Origin: an uncultured Celeribacter sp.
Lineage (GTDB): Bacteria > Pseudomonadota > Alphaproteobacteria > Rhodobacterales > Rhodobacteraceae
Direction: 5' to 3'
Assembly (NCBI GenBank): GCA_938008015.1
Contig: CALLMA010000042.1
Span: forward strand, 1 to 40,188
Length of the DNA: 40,188 nt
Position 1 is the stretch's first letter; each line of letters starts with the position of its first letter. Of this stretch, positions 25,818-34,024 are shown one piece after another. Position numbers and translations under genes: made by a program. The notes below the pieces were generated by a model. It saw only the letters and a program-made list of their open reading frames with translations. It had not been told where the DNA came from and did not search any database.

Positions 25818-27734
25818 TTGGGTGACGATTTGGTAACAATAAATATTAATGGTCAGATTGACCTCATCTCAGAGTGCATATCAGTTTTACCCAAGAACGC
25901 ACGCATCATTGATATAGGTACGGGCTCAGGCTTGGCTGCAAATAATTTTTATGATGCAGGTTTTGAGGTTGTCGCGAGCGGCTTTGATGTGGCGGAATAC
26001 TGGTCTGAGACCAACCGTCTTAATCCTGACATACCGCTTTTAGAAGATCTTGATGTGACCGACATGCAAACGATTCCAAGTGACCGTTTCGATGCGGTTT
26101 GGTGTGCGCATGTTTTGGAGCATGTTTCAAATACAGAGCAAGCACTTTCTGAGATCTTAAGAATCCTAAAGCCCGGAGGTAAACTATTTATTTCCGTACC
26201 TCCTTTTAAGCACGCCGTCGTTGGTGGGCATGTAAATATTGGATGGAATATCGGCACCCTGATGTATGTATTGGCAGATGCAGGCTTTGATTTGCATGAA
26301 GGCCGCTTTGTCCAGCATGGATATAACATATTTGGTATTGCAGAAAAGGGCCCCAAGAAGCTGGACACTAAAGGCTTGAAGCGCGCGAATGGCGATATTG
26401 AGATTTTGCATAGTCAAAAGCGCTTTCCAAAAGGCTTTGATGCTTCCCAAAATTTTAATGGTGCGGTCACATCGGTCAATTGGAAATGGAATGTTGAGCC
26501 GGAAAGTGTGAAGGTGTGGAGAGGGGCTTTGCGTTGTAATCATAACCCTGCTCGCCTAAAAATGGGCTTTTTTATTCCCTGGATCACCCAAAGTATGGGG
26601 GGGACAGAAAATGTAGGCCACCTCATGGCAAATGCGATGGCAGAGCGAGGTCATGATGTTACAATATTTACGTTTGACAGCAAGAACCAACCTTCGCATT
26701 GGCCTTTGCACGCTTCAATAACATTAGTCCATCTTCCGGAAGAAGAGAGCGATTTAATTGATGCAAATATACAAATCGAAATTATCAGCAGAGATTTAGA
26801 TTTGTTGGTTGGGCTGCATATGAATCGAACATTCCTAAGATATATTAAATGGAGTCAAAAAGCCGGTTTGCCTTTTGTTGCGTCTGAACATATTGATCCT
26901 AGATTTCCAGATTGGATTGGACGCTTTCCAGAAGCCGAACGTATTGTAGCCTTCACGGGCGCAACCTTAGTGCATTTGTTGCTTGAAGAGTTCAAAAGCA
27001 CGCTGCCAGATTATTTGCATGGAAAGCTTGAAGCTATCCCCAATACCGTGAAAGAGCCAAAAAAATTGGCCAGCCTCGAGGGAGAGAAGCAAAAATATAG
27101 GGTTCTAGCTGTGTCTAGGTTGGTTGAGCGAAAACAAAACTCGACTCTTATCAAGGCTTTTTCGCAAGTTAGCCAAGAATTCGATCACTGGGAACTGTGT
27201 ATCTTGGGGGATGGACCAGAGCTTAAAAATCTCCAAAATTTATCAAATGAATTGGGTGTGGCGAATAAGGTAACATTCGCTGGGCACAGCAGCGATCCAT
27301 ATTCTTATTACCAAAATGCAGATATTTTCGCTTTCCCATCAATATTTGAAGGCTTCCCTTTAACATTAAGCGAAGCGCTGGCTCATGGCTTGCCTGCAGT
27401 CGCGTTTTCAGCGTGTAGTGGAGCAGCTGCTCAAATTGTCAATTCTCACAATGGCTTTCTCTGCGCGAGTGTGGACGAAATGGTTGCAAAGCTTCAATTG
27501 CTAATGGGCAACCATAATATGCGTGTTGATATGGGTCATAATGCGCGGGAACACTGGCTTCAAAAATTCAGCAATGAGAAAGTCTTCGATGCGTGGGAAG
27601 AGATGTTTATCAAGGCATATACTTTAGGGCCAGAAAATATAGATATCAGCCCAGAAAATATTGCGAAAGCTCGTCTGCATGAAAAGATATGGGGCGAGAA
27701 AAACATTAACTCTAGAACGAGACAACAGTTTTGA
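25818..27734 (+). CDS. SAM methyltransferase-GT4 glycosyltransferase fusion
   Basis: A 638-residue, two-enzyme protein. Residues 1-180 are a class I methyltransferase with DIGTGSG (32-38) as the AdoMet site and WCAHVLEHVSN before LKPGGKLFISVPPF. Residues 248-600 are a GT-B family 4 glycosyltransferase with GGTENVGHLMANAMAERGHD near its start, VSRLVERKQ, and the EX7E nucleotide-sugar motif at Glu511 and Glu519 (EGFPLTLSE). The start must lie after the in-frame TAA at 25815. Only TTG codons (25818 or 25830) are available and no clear ribosome site is seen, so the N-terminus is uncertain. It ends one base before the next gene and probably works with it on a surface glycan. Confidence 0.85.
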   Translation: MGDDLVTININGQIDLISECISVLPKNARIIDIGTGSGLAANNFYDAGFEVVASGFDVAEYWSETNRLNPDIPLLEDLDVTDMQTIPSDRFDAVWCAHVLEHVSNTEQALSEILRILKPGGKLFISVPPFKHAVVGGHVNIGWNIGTLMYVLADAGFDLHEGRFVQHGYNIFGIAEKGPKKLDTKGLKRANGDIEILHSQKRFPKGFDASQNFNGAVTSVNWKWNVEPESVKVWRGALRCNHNPARLKMGFFIPWITQSMGGTENVGHLMANAMAERGHDVTIFTFDSKNQPSHWPLHASITLVHLPEEESDLIDANIQIEIISRDLDLLVGLHMNRTFLRYIKWSQKAGLPFVASEHIDPRFPDWIGRFPEAERIVAFTGATLVHLLLEEFKSTLPDYLHGKLEAIPNTVKEPKKLASLEGEKQKYRVLAVSRLVERKQNSTLIKAFSQVSQEFDHWELCILGDGPELKNLQNLSNELGVANKVTFAGHSSDPYSYYQNADIFAFPSIFEGFPLTLSEALAHGLPAVAFSACSGAAAQIVNSHNGFLCASVDEMVAKLQLLMGNHNMRVDMGHNAREHWLQKFSNEKVFDAWEEMFIKAYTLGPENIDISPENIAKARLHEKIWGEKNINSRTRQQF

Positions 27735-27735
27735 C

Positions 27736-30700
27736 ATGAAAAATCATCAACAAATATTTTTGCAGTTCGCTTGCTTCTTAGAAATGCGTCAGAACAACCA
27801 TGATCCTGAGCTTGATATTAGAGATTACATCCTCTCAAGAAAAGACAAGACTACGCGCATAGGCTATACAGCTCATAATCTTAATAAACAGTTTGGCCGT
27901 AATATGCCTCTTTTATTTGAGAATGCTGTTGGCTTTAATGCGACTCAAACTCAATGCGAAAATCTATTGGGGTCGGGTACAATTTGGAGAGATCAAAATC
28001 ACTCGCATAAAGGATTGACTAAATTACTTGAAGACGTCCCTGATACGTATGATTCAAATTTAATCTTGTTTGAGGCAGGATTTCTGGCCACGCCTTATAG
28101 TTGGTCAGAAAGCTTTAAAGATCAAAAGAAAGAAGCTGCGTGCTTGGGGTACGTTTATGACGATATTGCCCATTATTTTATGTCTGAATATCCTAATAGA
28201 CTCATACAAAAGCTAAATAGCCCAATTGATTTATCAACAGATCAAAAGCAGTATGCTGAAGATCTCATTAACAAAATTGTTGCGCGTAAAATTTCTAAAT
28301 ACAATAGTCAGCCAATATATGATCCCATCATGACGTCTGGCTATAAGCGGCGCGTATTAGTTTGTGATCAATCATTTGGTGACGCCTCAACTGTATACGG
28401 AAAAATCGACGAATTAGGGTTTGAGAAAATGCTGCTGGCAGCATTAACTGAAAATCCTGATGCTGAGATTATTATCAAAACTCATCCTGATAGCAGCTGG
28501 GAAAAAACGAAACGGGCCGGATATTTCTCACACCTGCAAACAACTGGCAGAGTTCGCATATTACGTGAGCCGCTAAATCCATATTCTATTTTTGAGCATG
28601 TTGATACGGTGTATGTTGGCACAAGCCAGATGGGCTTAGAAGCACTATTTGCGGGTAAAAAAGTTGTGTGTTTTGGTGCTCCTTTTTATGCTGGCTGGGG
28701 GCTCACAGATGACAGGCAAAAAATCCCCCACCGCCACAGAGCTAGAAGCCTAGCAGATATATTCCACTACTTTTATATTTGGTATACGATCTACCACGTT
28801 CCGGGATGCCCTGTGCCAAGCACCATCAATGACGCAATAAATTATATTGAAGAGCATCGTCCCTATCCGGTTCAAATTGAATACCTAGAGCCTGCAACGG
28901 CACCAAAGGTTTCTATCGTCGTTCCTGTCTATAATGTAGAAAAATACATTGAGAAGTGCATTAAATCTCTCCAATCTCAAACATTAACAGCGATAGAAAT
29001 TATTGTTGTTAACGATAGAAGTACCGATGATAGTCAAAAGATTGTTGACAGGCTGGCACGTGAAGATCGGCGCATTAAGACCATATTGTTAAAAGAGAAT
29101 GTTGGACAAGGCTTTGCTCGAAATGAGGGCATTAAAGCCGCGAGCGGGGAGTACGTTTGGTTCATCGATAGTGATGATTGGATGGCAAGTTCGACATTCT
29201 TAGAGAAAGCTGTAGCCCACGCTGAGCGCCATAACAATGAGATGGTTCGAGGCAAAAAGGCATTCGAAGCAATTTTTGACGCAAAGGATAACTTTGTTAA
29301 TAACCGGAACGATCATAGCGAAACTTACTTCGAAGACACGATTGAATCAACGACATATGCCAAAAGTCGGGATTTGCTTAAGAATAGGCACTTTTGGGTA
29401 TGGCTCTACAAACGTGATTTTTTAAATAAAAACGACATTCGATTTATGACACCTCAGTGGGAAGAAAGGGCTTTTTTAGTTAAGGCTTTACTTCGTGCGT
29501 CTTCGATTGGGATTTTGGCAGAAAATTCCATAGCCTATAGAATTCGACAAAACTCAACTGCTCGGCGTCAAAAAGCCGAAAGAGATTACCAGTATATTTT
29601 CGAGAATTTCAATCATACAGCAGACGCGTTGATTGAGAGCGGAGCATTGGATGAAGATTCAAATTTGAGGCATCATCTGTGTTTTCACATGTCAAAATTC
29701 ACCGATCACGTGTTATTGAATCGTACTGTTCAGGATTGCAAAAAATCGAGTCTGGAAAAATATCAAGAGCTGTTAGATAAAGCGCGGAAACTCTTTGAGA
29801 AATGCCGTTTTATGCCTAATGATTATATCATTGAGAATGTCAATAATTATAAGTCAAATGCAAGCCTTATAATTTCAGCAATACTTAATGGTAATTCTCA
29901 AGTGTTTGAGCTGGCCGTTGCAAATAAGTCTATTCCACAAGATTTATATATATCGATACAGCTGCAAGAGCCGCTAGAGCCCTCCATAGCGTTGTTACAA
30001 AGTGCATTAAACGACTATGCTAAGAATAATAAAATCAAAACAACACCTCAGAAACTCAATTCGCCAAGTAGCCAAAAGATCAAATTAATAATTCACACCG
30101 GCTCAACCAAAACAGGCTCAACTTTTATTCAGCACTTCTTTGAGCATAATAGAGCTGCTCTCCTTAGAAAGGGCTACTATTATCCTGAGGTTGGGTTGTT
30201 TTGGCAAGAAGACAGGCCGCATAAGCAAGCTGGGCATGCTCACTTTGGAAGAGAGGCAAATACACTATGTGATACTAGTCTAAAAAAACACGTTGAAAGC
30301 GCGGTTGCCTTAACTAACAATAAAATTCATACAATTATTTTATCCTCTGAGGCTTTCTTCCTAAGCCCGAGAACTTCTGCGCTTGTAAAGTATTTTGATC
30401 ATTTTGATGTTGAAGTATGTACCTATCTTCGCAGGCAAGATGATTGGGCAATTTCACAGTATTCTGAATTTGTAGGGGGGGGCGCAATGAATGCAGTCGA
30501 CATTCCTTTCGAAGACTGGCTGCAGCTTCCACTCACTAAAGAAAGACTAAATTATTTTGAGACTATAGAAAAGTGGGCGAAGGTTGCCGGCAGTCACAAA
30601 ATTAAACTCGGCATATATGAGCGAAAAGAACTCAGAAATAACGATATTGTTTGTGACTTCTTATCCTTAAATAACATGCTAGAGTTAGAAACGCTGCCTC

Positions 30701-31593
30701 GACCAGATGCGTCTAAGGAAAACAGGTTTCCTTTTGGGGCGTCGCATATAAAAATCTTGCAAAGGTTGAACAAAGGGCCTTGGGATAGTAAAGCGAAATA
30801 TTTGAAGTTTATCGACGAGGTATCCAACCGTATAACTCAATACCGAAACGATAATAACCTAGGCAAGCCTATCTTAAACTTGTTGAATGTAGAAGGCCGC
30901 GCGTGCTTAATGCAGCAGGTAAGTGAAAGCAATCAACAAATTTTAAACAAGTATCTACCTCACAAAACAGAATTATTTTCACAACAGCAGTCACAATCTA
31001 GCGCTGCTGTAGATAGTATTACTGCTGAAGAGCTAGATATTATACACTCTGCTTATAATAATTGGGTTAAACAAGCGCCGAACAATGCGCCTAATAAAGC
31101 GCCGAACAAGGCGCCTAATAAAGCGCCGAACAATGCGCCTAATAAAGCGCCGAACAAGGCGCCGAACAAGGCGCCCAATAAAGCGCCTAATAATGCGCAG
31201 AACAATGCGCCCAATAAAGCGCCGAACAAGGCGCCTAATAAAAAACCTGTTATAAACAACAGAACTTTTACTATAGTTAAGCGTCTATCCAGGCCTTTTT
31301 TATCAGAAAAGAAATATAAGAAGTTAAGCCAAAATCCCGAAAGGTTTTTCTCGGACAGCCAAAATTCTTTCTTGAGATCCTTCGGAAGGCAAGCTTTTCA
31401 TAAAAAGCCTCAAAAGGAAAAAACGCTCTATACCTACGCAGCATTTTCGTTGTTTAAGTCTAAGCTGAATTTTCGCCTGCAAAATAAATTTGAACAAAAC
31501 CCCGATCAGTTTTTTGCTGATATGCGAGGCAAAGGCGGGGCCTTTATGAATGCTGCTATAAAATTAGAAAAAAAGATTAGACGAATATCTTAA
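27736..31593 (+). CDS. KpsC-like / GT2 / sulfotransferase-like multidomain capsule protein with NKAP repeats
   Basis: A 1285-residue fusion. Residues 1-380 match KpsC-type capsule transferases (LFEAGFLATPYSW; ISKYN; KTHPD; TSQMGLEALFAGKKVVCFG at 296-314 then PFYAGWGLTDD). Residues 391-600 are a GT2 glycosyltransferase (VSIVVPVYNVEKY; DxD-like DSDDW at 478-482). After a helical stretch, residues 781-1030 look like a P-loop sulfotransferase: HTGSTKTGST (787-796) for the phosphosulfate donor and YLRRQDDWAIS (897-907) for the 3'-phosphate. Residues 1116-1171 are 14 NKAP/NNAP units. The tail repeats NPxxFFxD twice (1200-1207, 1255-1262). The start at 27736 is used because it follows the upstream stop by one base, whereas the ATG at 27661 lies inside the previous gene. 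It probably assembles and sulfates a surface polysaccharide. Confidence 0.85.
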   Translation: MKNHQQIFLQFACFLEMRQNNHDPELDIRDYILSRKDKTTRIGYTAHNLNKQFGRNMPLLFENAVGFNATQTQCENLLGSGTIWRDQNHSHKGLTKLLEDVPDTYDSNLILFEAGFLATPYSWSESFKDQKKEAACLGYVYDDIAHYFMSEYPNRLIQKLNSPIDLSTDQKQYAEDLINKIVARKISKYNSQPIYDPIMTSGYKRRVLVCDQSFGDASTVYGKIDELGFEKMLLAALTENPDAEIIIKTHPDSSWEKTKRAGYFSHLQTTGRVRILREPLNPYSIFEHVDTVYVGTSQMGLEALFAGKKVVCFGAPFYAGWGLTDDRQKIPHRHRARSLADIFHYFYIWYTIYHVPGCPVPSTINDAINYIEEHRPYPVQIEYLEPATAPKVSIVVPVYNVEKYIEKCIKSLQSQTLTAIEIIVVNDRSTDDSQKIVDRLAREDRRIKTILLKENVGQGFARNEGIKAASGEYVWFIDSDDWMASSTFLEKAVAHAERHNNEMVRGKKAFEAIFDAKDNFVNNRNDHSETYFEDTIESTTYAKSRDLLKNRHFWVWLYKRDFLNKNDIRFMTPQWEERAFLVKALLRASSIGILAENSIAYRIRQNSTARRQKAERDYQYIFENFNHTADALIESGALDEDSNLRHHLCFHMSKFTDHVLLNRTVQDCKKSSLEKYQELLDKARKLFEKCRFMPNDYIIENVNNYKSNASLIISAILNGNSQVFELAVANKSIPQDLYISIQLQEPLEPSIALLQSALNDYAKNNKIKTTPQKLNSPSSQKIKLIIHTGSTKTGSTFIQHFFEHNRAALLRKGYYYPEVGLFWQEDRPHKQAGHAHFGREANTLCDTSLKKHVESAVALTNNKIHTIILSSEAFFLSPRTSALVKYFDHFDVEVCTYLRRQDDWAISQYSEFVGGGAMNAVDIPFEDWLQLPLTKERLNYFETIEKWAKVAGSHKIKLGIYERKELRNNDIVCDFLSLNNMLELETLPRPDASKENRFPFGASHIKILQRLNKGPWDSKAKYLKFIDEVSNRITQYRNDNNLGKPILNLLNVEGRACLMQQVSESNQQILNKYLPHKTELFSQQQSQSSAAVDSITAEELDIIHSAYNNWVKQAPNNAPNKAPNKAPNKAPNNAPNKAPNKAPNKAPNKAPNNAQNNAPNKAPNKAPNKKPVINNRTFTIVKRLSRPFLSEKKYKKLSQNPERFFSDSQNSFLRSFGRQAFHKKPQKEKTLYTYAAFSLFKSKLNFRLQNKFEQNPDQFFADMRGKGGAFMNAAIKLEKKIRRIS
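31081..31248 (+). repeat. 14 tandem 12-bp units encoding NKAP/NNAP
   Basis: Fourteen contiguous 12-bp units encode Asn-Lys/Asn-Ala-Pro. Two unit versions (AATAAAGCGCCG and AACAAGGCGCCT) tend to alternate, giving a partial 24-bp period. Units 10 and 14 vary (NNAQ and NKKP). The array is in frame, so gain or loss of units would only change the length of a flexible linker. Confidence 0.95.
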
Positions 31594-31959
31594 AGCAATT
31601 TTAGGAAGAGTGCAGGCAAGTTTAAAAGTCTGTGCTCGGTGCAATGGCATGAAATAAAAAGGCAGTCCTCTTCTTTCAGGGGATTGCCTTTTTAATTTCG
31701 TTTAATTGCTCGTATACGCTACTCGGCAGATCAGCCGAGATAGACGTCTTCTGCTTTCGTTTTGAAAGCCAGCGGCAAGGTATTTAAATTACAAGAAGAA
31801 GATATCAGCTATTAAAAACGATGTGAATTTGCATTAGCCTGAAAGTACTTTTACCATTCCTATCATCGAACGTGATTTAGGGTAAATTTTTTGTCGTCAA
31901 AAGTAAGATCGAATTCATCAGATCGTTTCGCATTTACAGACTGTCAGAAGCCTCAAGAT
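31594..31959. other. 366-bp region between the glycan cassette and the iron operon
   Basis: It contains the cassette terminator (31656-31693) and a CTCGGC/GCCGAG hairpin at 31722-31739 without a T-run. On the minus strand a 22-codon open stretch ends in KAEDVYLG beside that hairpin, too short to call. Nothing else is recognisable. Confidence 0.5.
31656..31693 (+). terminator. Terminator of the glycan cassette
   Basis: AAAAAGGCAGTCCTC pairs with GGGGATTGCCTTTTT (two G-U pairs) around an 8-base loop, with a T5 run. It lies 62 bp past the stop of the large gene. Confidence 0.88.
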
Positions 31960-33015
31960 CTAAATCCGAACGAGATGATTGTCCCACATAATAGGGTGTC
32001 GTATTAGGATGTGAGTGTCGGAATAGATGTGCCCCGCACCCGTAGTTGCTAAGGGTAGGCCTTGATCTAAAGCGATTCCACATACATCTATAATATTATT
32101 CTCTTTTGATAAAACCCCGTTGGTGAAATGTTGCAACTTCCCAGCTCGTGGGGATGTAACGGCCATATGTTTTCCACTGGCTGAAATTGCGATACTGCCT
32201 ATATAGCCATTCATATGGCGTACAGAACTTTCGACCATTAAAGAGGTGCGATTTGTGCTTGCGTTGTGCACTCCAACCAAAGGCAAATCTGATGTTAAAG
32301 CACCTTGCCATTGCATTCCGAAGGCAACATGGCCATTTTTAGATACAGCGATATGCCGGATAGAATTGCGTTGATGTTCATCGCCAAGCTTCAGTTGATG
32401 TTTTACCCTTCCATTTAAGCTGAGATAGCTTAGGTTGGATTGCATTGTGGTGAGATTGAGTTTTGTCCGCCCCGTTTCGGGATGCGTTTCAATCCCGCCA
32501 TTTGTAATCACTATAGTTTCACCATCCGGCATGAGCAGTATTTCATGAGGGCCGACACCTCCAGAAGAGAACTCGGCAATTCGCGTATAATCTTGCTTCA
32601 CATCCCAAACGCCTATTATACCCGAAGCGGCTTCAAAATTGTTTTCGGTCGTAAATAGAAGTGCACCATCTTTCGTAAATGTACCATGGCCATAAAAATG
32701 CCTCCCCGTTGGGGCAGATAGTTTTTTGAGGACAGTGCCCTCAACGCAGTCCATCACAAAGGCAAAGGTGCCTGGCCTGCGCGCGAAGCCAACCGCAATG
32801 GGTTTGATCGGATGCGCCGCCGCGGCGTGGCCTCTTGCTGGGAGACTAAGCTGAAAGGCGATCTCGCCAGATCTTTTAATCCCACAAAGCACAAAATTTC
32901 CATTAGGCAGTTTGGCTGCAGATAAAAAATCTGGTGCGCCTACATCTGCCCAAGTTGCAGATGGCAGTGCGCCTGTTGCCATCAATCCAGCTAAAAATCC
33001 ACGCCTTGTTACCAT
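31960..33015 (-). CDS. DUF1513 beta-propeller protein, Tat-exported
   Basis: A 351-residue protein with a twin-arginine signal (TRRGFLAGLMATGALPSATWA) followed by repeated WD-like beta-propeller strands such as GHGTFTKDGALLFTTEN, GGVGPHEILLMPDGETIVITNGG and IRHIAVSKNGHVAFGMQ. It belongs to the DUF1513 family, which commonly sits with imelysins and diheme oxidoreductases. It is the last gene of the iron operon, 15 bp after the interrupted imelysin gene. It is periplasmic and probably cofactor-binding, with no proven reaction. Confidence 0.85.
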   Translation of the reverse strand: MVTRRGFLAGLMATGALPSATWADVGAPDFLSAAKLPNGNFVLCGIKRSGEIAFQLSLPARGHAAAAHPIKPIAVGFARRPGTFAFVMDCVEGTVLKKLSAPTGRHFYGHGTFTKDGALLFTTENNFEAASGIIGVWDVKQDYTRIAEFSSGGVGPHEILLMPDGETIVITNGGIETHPETGRTKLNLTTMQSNLSYLSLNGRVKHQLKLGDEHQRNSIRHIAVSKNGHVAFGMQWQGALTSDLPLVGVHNASTNRTSLMVESSVRHMNGYIGSIAISASGKHMAVTSPRAGKLQHFTNGVLSKENNIIDVCGIALDQGLPLATTGAGHIYSDTHILIRHPIMWDNHLVRI

Positions 33016-33030
33016 CTCAAAATCTCTTTT

Positions 33031-34023
33031 TTAATCGCCATCTAATGCATTAAAGCCAGGAACAATTCCCAGATTCGGCCCAACCTCATCGGCAAGGATT
33101 TGACGAACATAATCAATTTTTTGCTTCATAATCTCAACGCGCAACCGTTTTGAAAGATCCGCAACACCTGCAAGGATTGGATCATTTAAACTGACGCTCG
33201 TTTCAATCGCTGCTTTATATCCTGTTTGGAGCGTCTCATTCTCTGGCGCTATGAGCTGTGCAAGCGTGTTGGTCGCTTCGAGTGCTAGATGAATATGACG
33301 CAAGCTCCGGCCAGAACGGCGCGCTTCAGCACGAAGCGGACGCGGGCGATCGAATGTGCCCATAGGGCGGTCAATTCTTTGAGTAGACGTGAACTCAAGC
33401 CCAGCCATTAAAGCGGTGAAGACCCTTTGAGCCGCTTCTTCATGCGTGCGATATGTGTCATTATTATGTGTTGCGAGCAGTGCCCCATATCCATTTTGCC
33501 AATCGCTATAGATCGCCTTGGAGTTTGCATGCATGTCGCGACTAAGTGCCTTGATCAACTTACAGGTATATTGAGTGTTTTGGTTTTGCGTGAATTGCGG
33601 ATCATAGAGCATAAATTCGAGCGCATAGAAACCGCGCGCAGCGATTTAATTGGTCTGAAATCGATCTGCGGACGCAACAGATTGATCTTCATTGCGGATC
33701 AAGGCGTTCAAAGCTTTCGGAGTTGATCCCCTTGGGTCTGGCCAAAAGGCCAGAGCAAAAGCGCGATCCTCGATTTCGGAAGGGCCAAAGCGCAAATGAC
33801 TTACTTTTACCCAAGCATCAAACGCTTCACTGTAAGCCTCAATCAAGGATGCATCACTGGGCGAACAATTCTCTTGCGCACGATCTGCGAGTTGCTGTGT
33901 TGTGTGATTTAATTCCGCATAGGAAGGCAAAATATGCTGCTCAACGATGCGGTTAATATCAGGCAGCTCCGCATGGGCTGCGGAGGCGATCGACATCGCG
34001 ATGGCCATAAAGATAGTTTTCAT
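33031..34023 (-). pseudogene. Imelysin-family (M75-like) protein interrupted by an in-frame TAA
   Basis: Two adjacent reading stretches lie in the same frame and together make one 330-codon imelysin-like protein. The first (125 residues) has a signal peptide (FMAIAMSIASAAHA) and ends ADRFQTN. The second continues IAARGFYALEFMLYDPQF, the family's signature region. They are split only by TAA at 33646-33648, so a single substitution (for example TCA to TAA) explains the break. It starts one base after the diheme oxidoreductase stop. The alternatives are a base-call error or readthrough. The ATG at 33612 is not a credible separate start because it would lose the signal peptide. Confidence 0.8.
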
Positions 34024-34024
34024 T

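Noticed and set aside
27661-27735. Upstream ATG for the large capsule fusion protein
   Set aside because: It lies inside the end of the preceding gene, while the ATG at 27736 follows that gene's stop by one base and begins KpsC-like sequence.
31081-31248. Possible CRISPR-like array
   Set aside because: Units are contiguous 12-bp codon repeats with no spacers and lie in frame in a gene.
31053-31259. Minus-strand frame encoding a hydrophobic GALLGALFGA repeat
   Set aside because: It is the exact reverse reading of the NKAP array inside a well-supported plus-strand gene. Any such repeat gives an open antisense frame.
31740-31800. Short minus-strand peptide ending in KAEDVYLG beside a hairpin
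   Set aside because: The open stretch is only about 22 codons with no ATG or ribosome site, well within chance.
33427-33726. Frameshift in the second imelysin gene
   Set aside because: Reading both halves shows they share the same frame, so the break is a nonsense codon and not a shift. The plus-strand frame here is a shadow.
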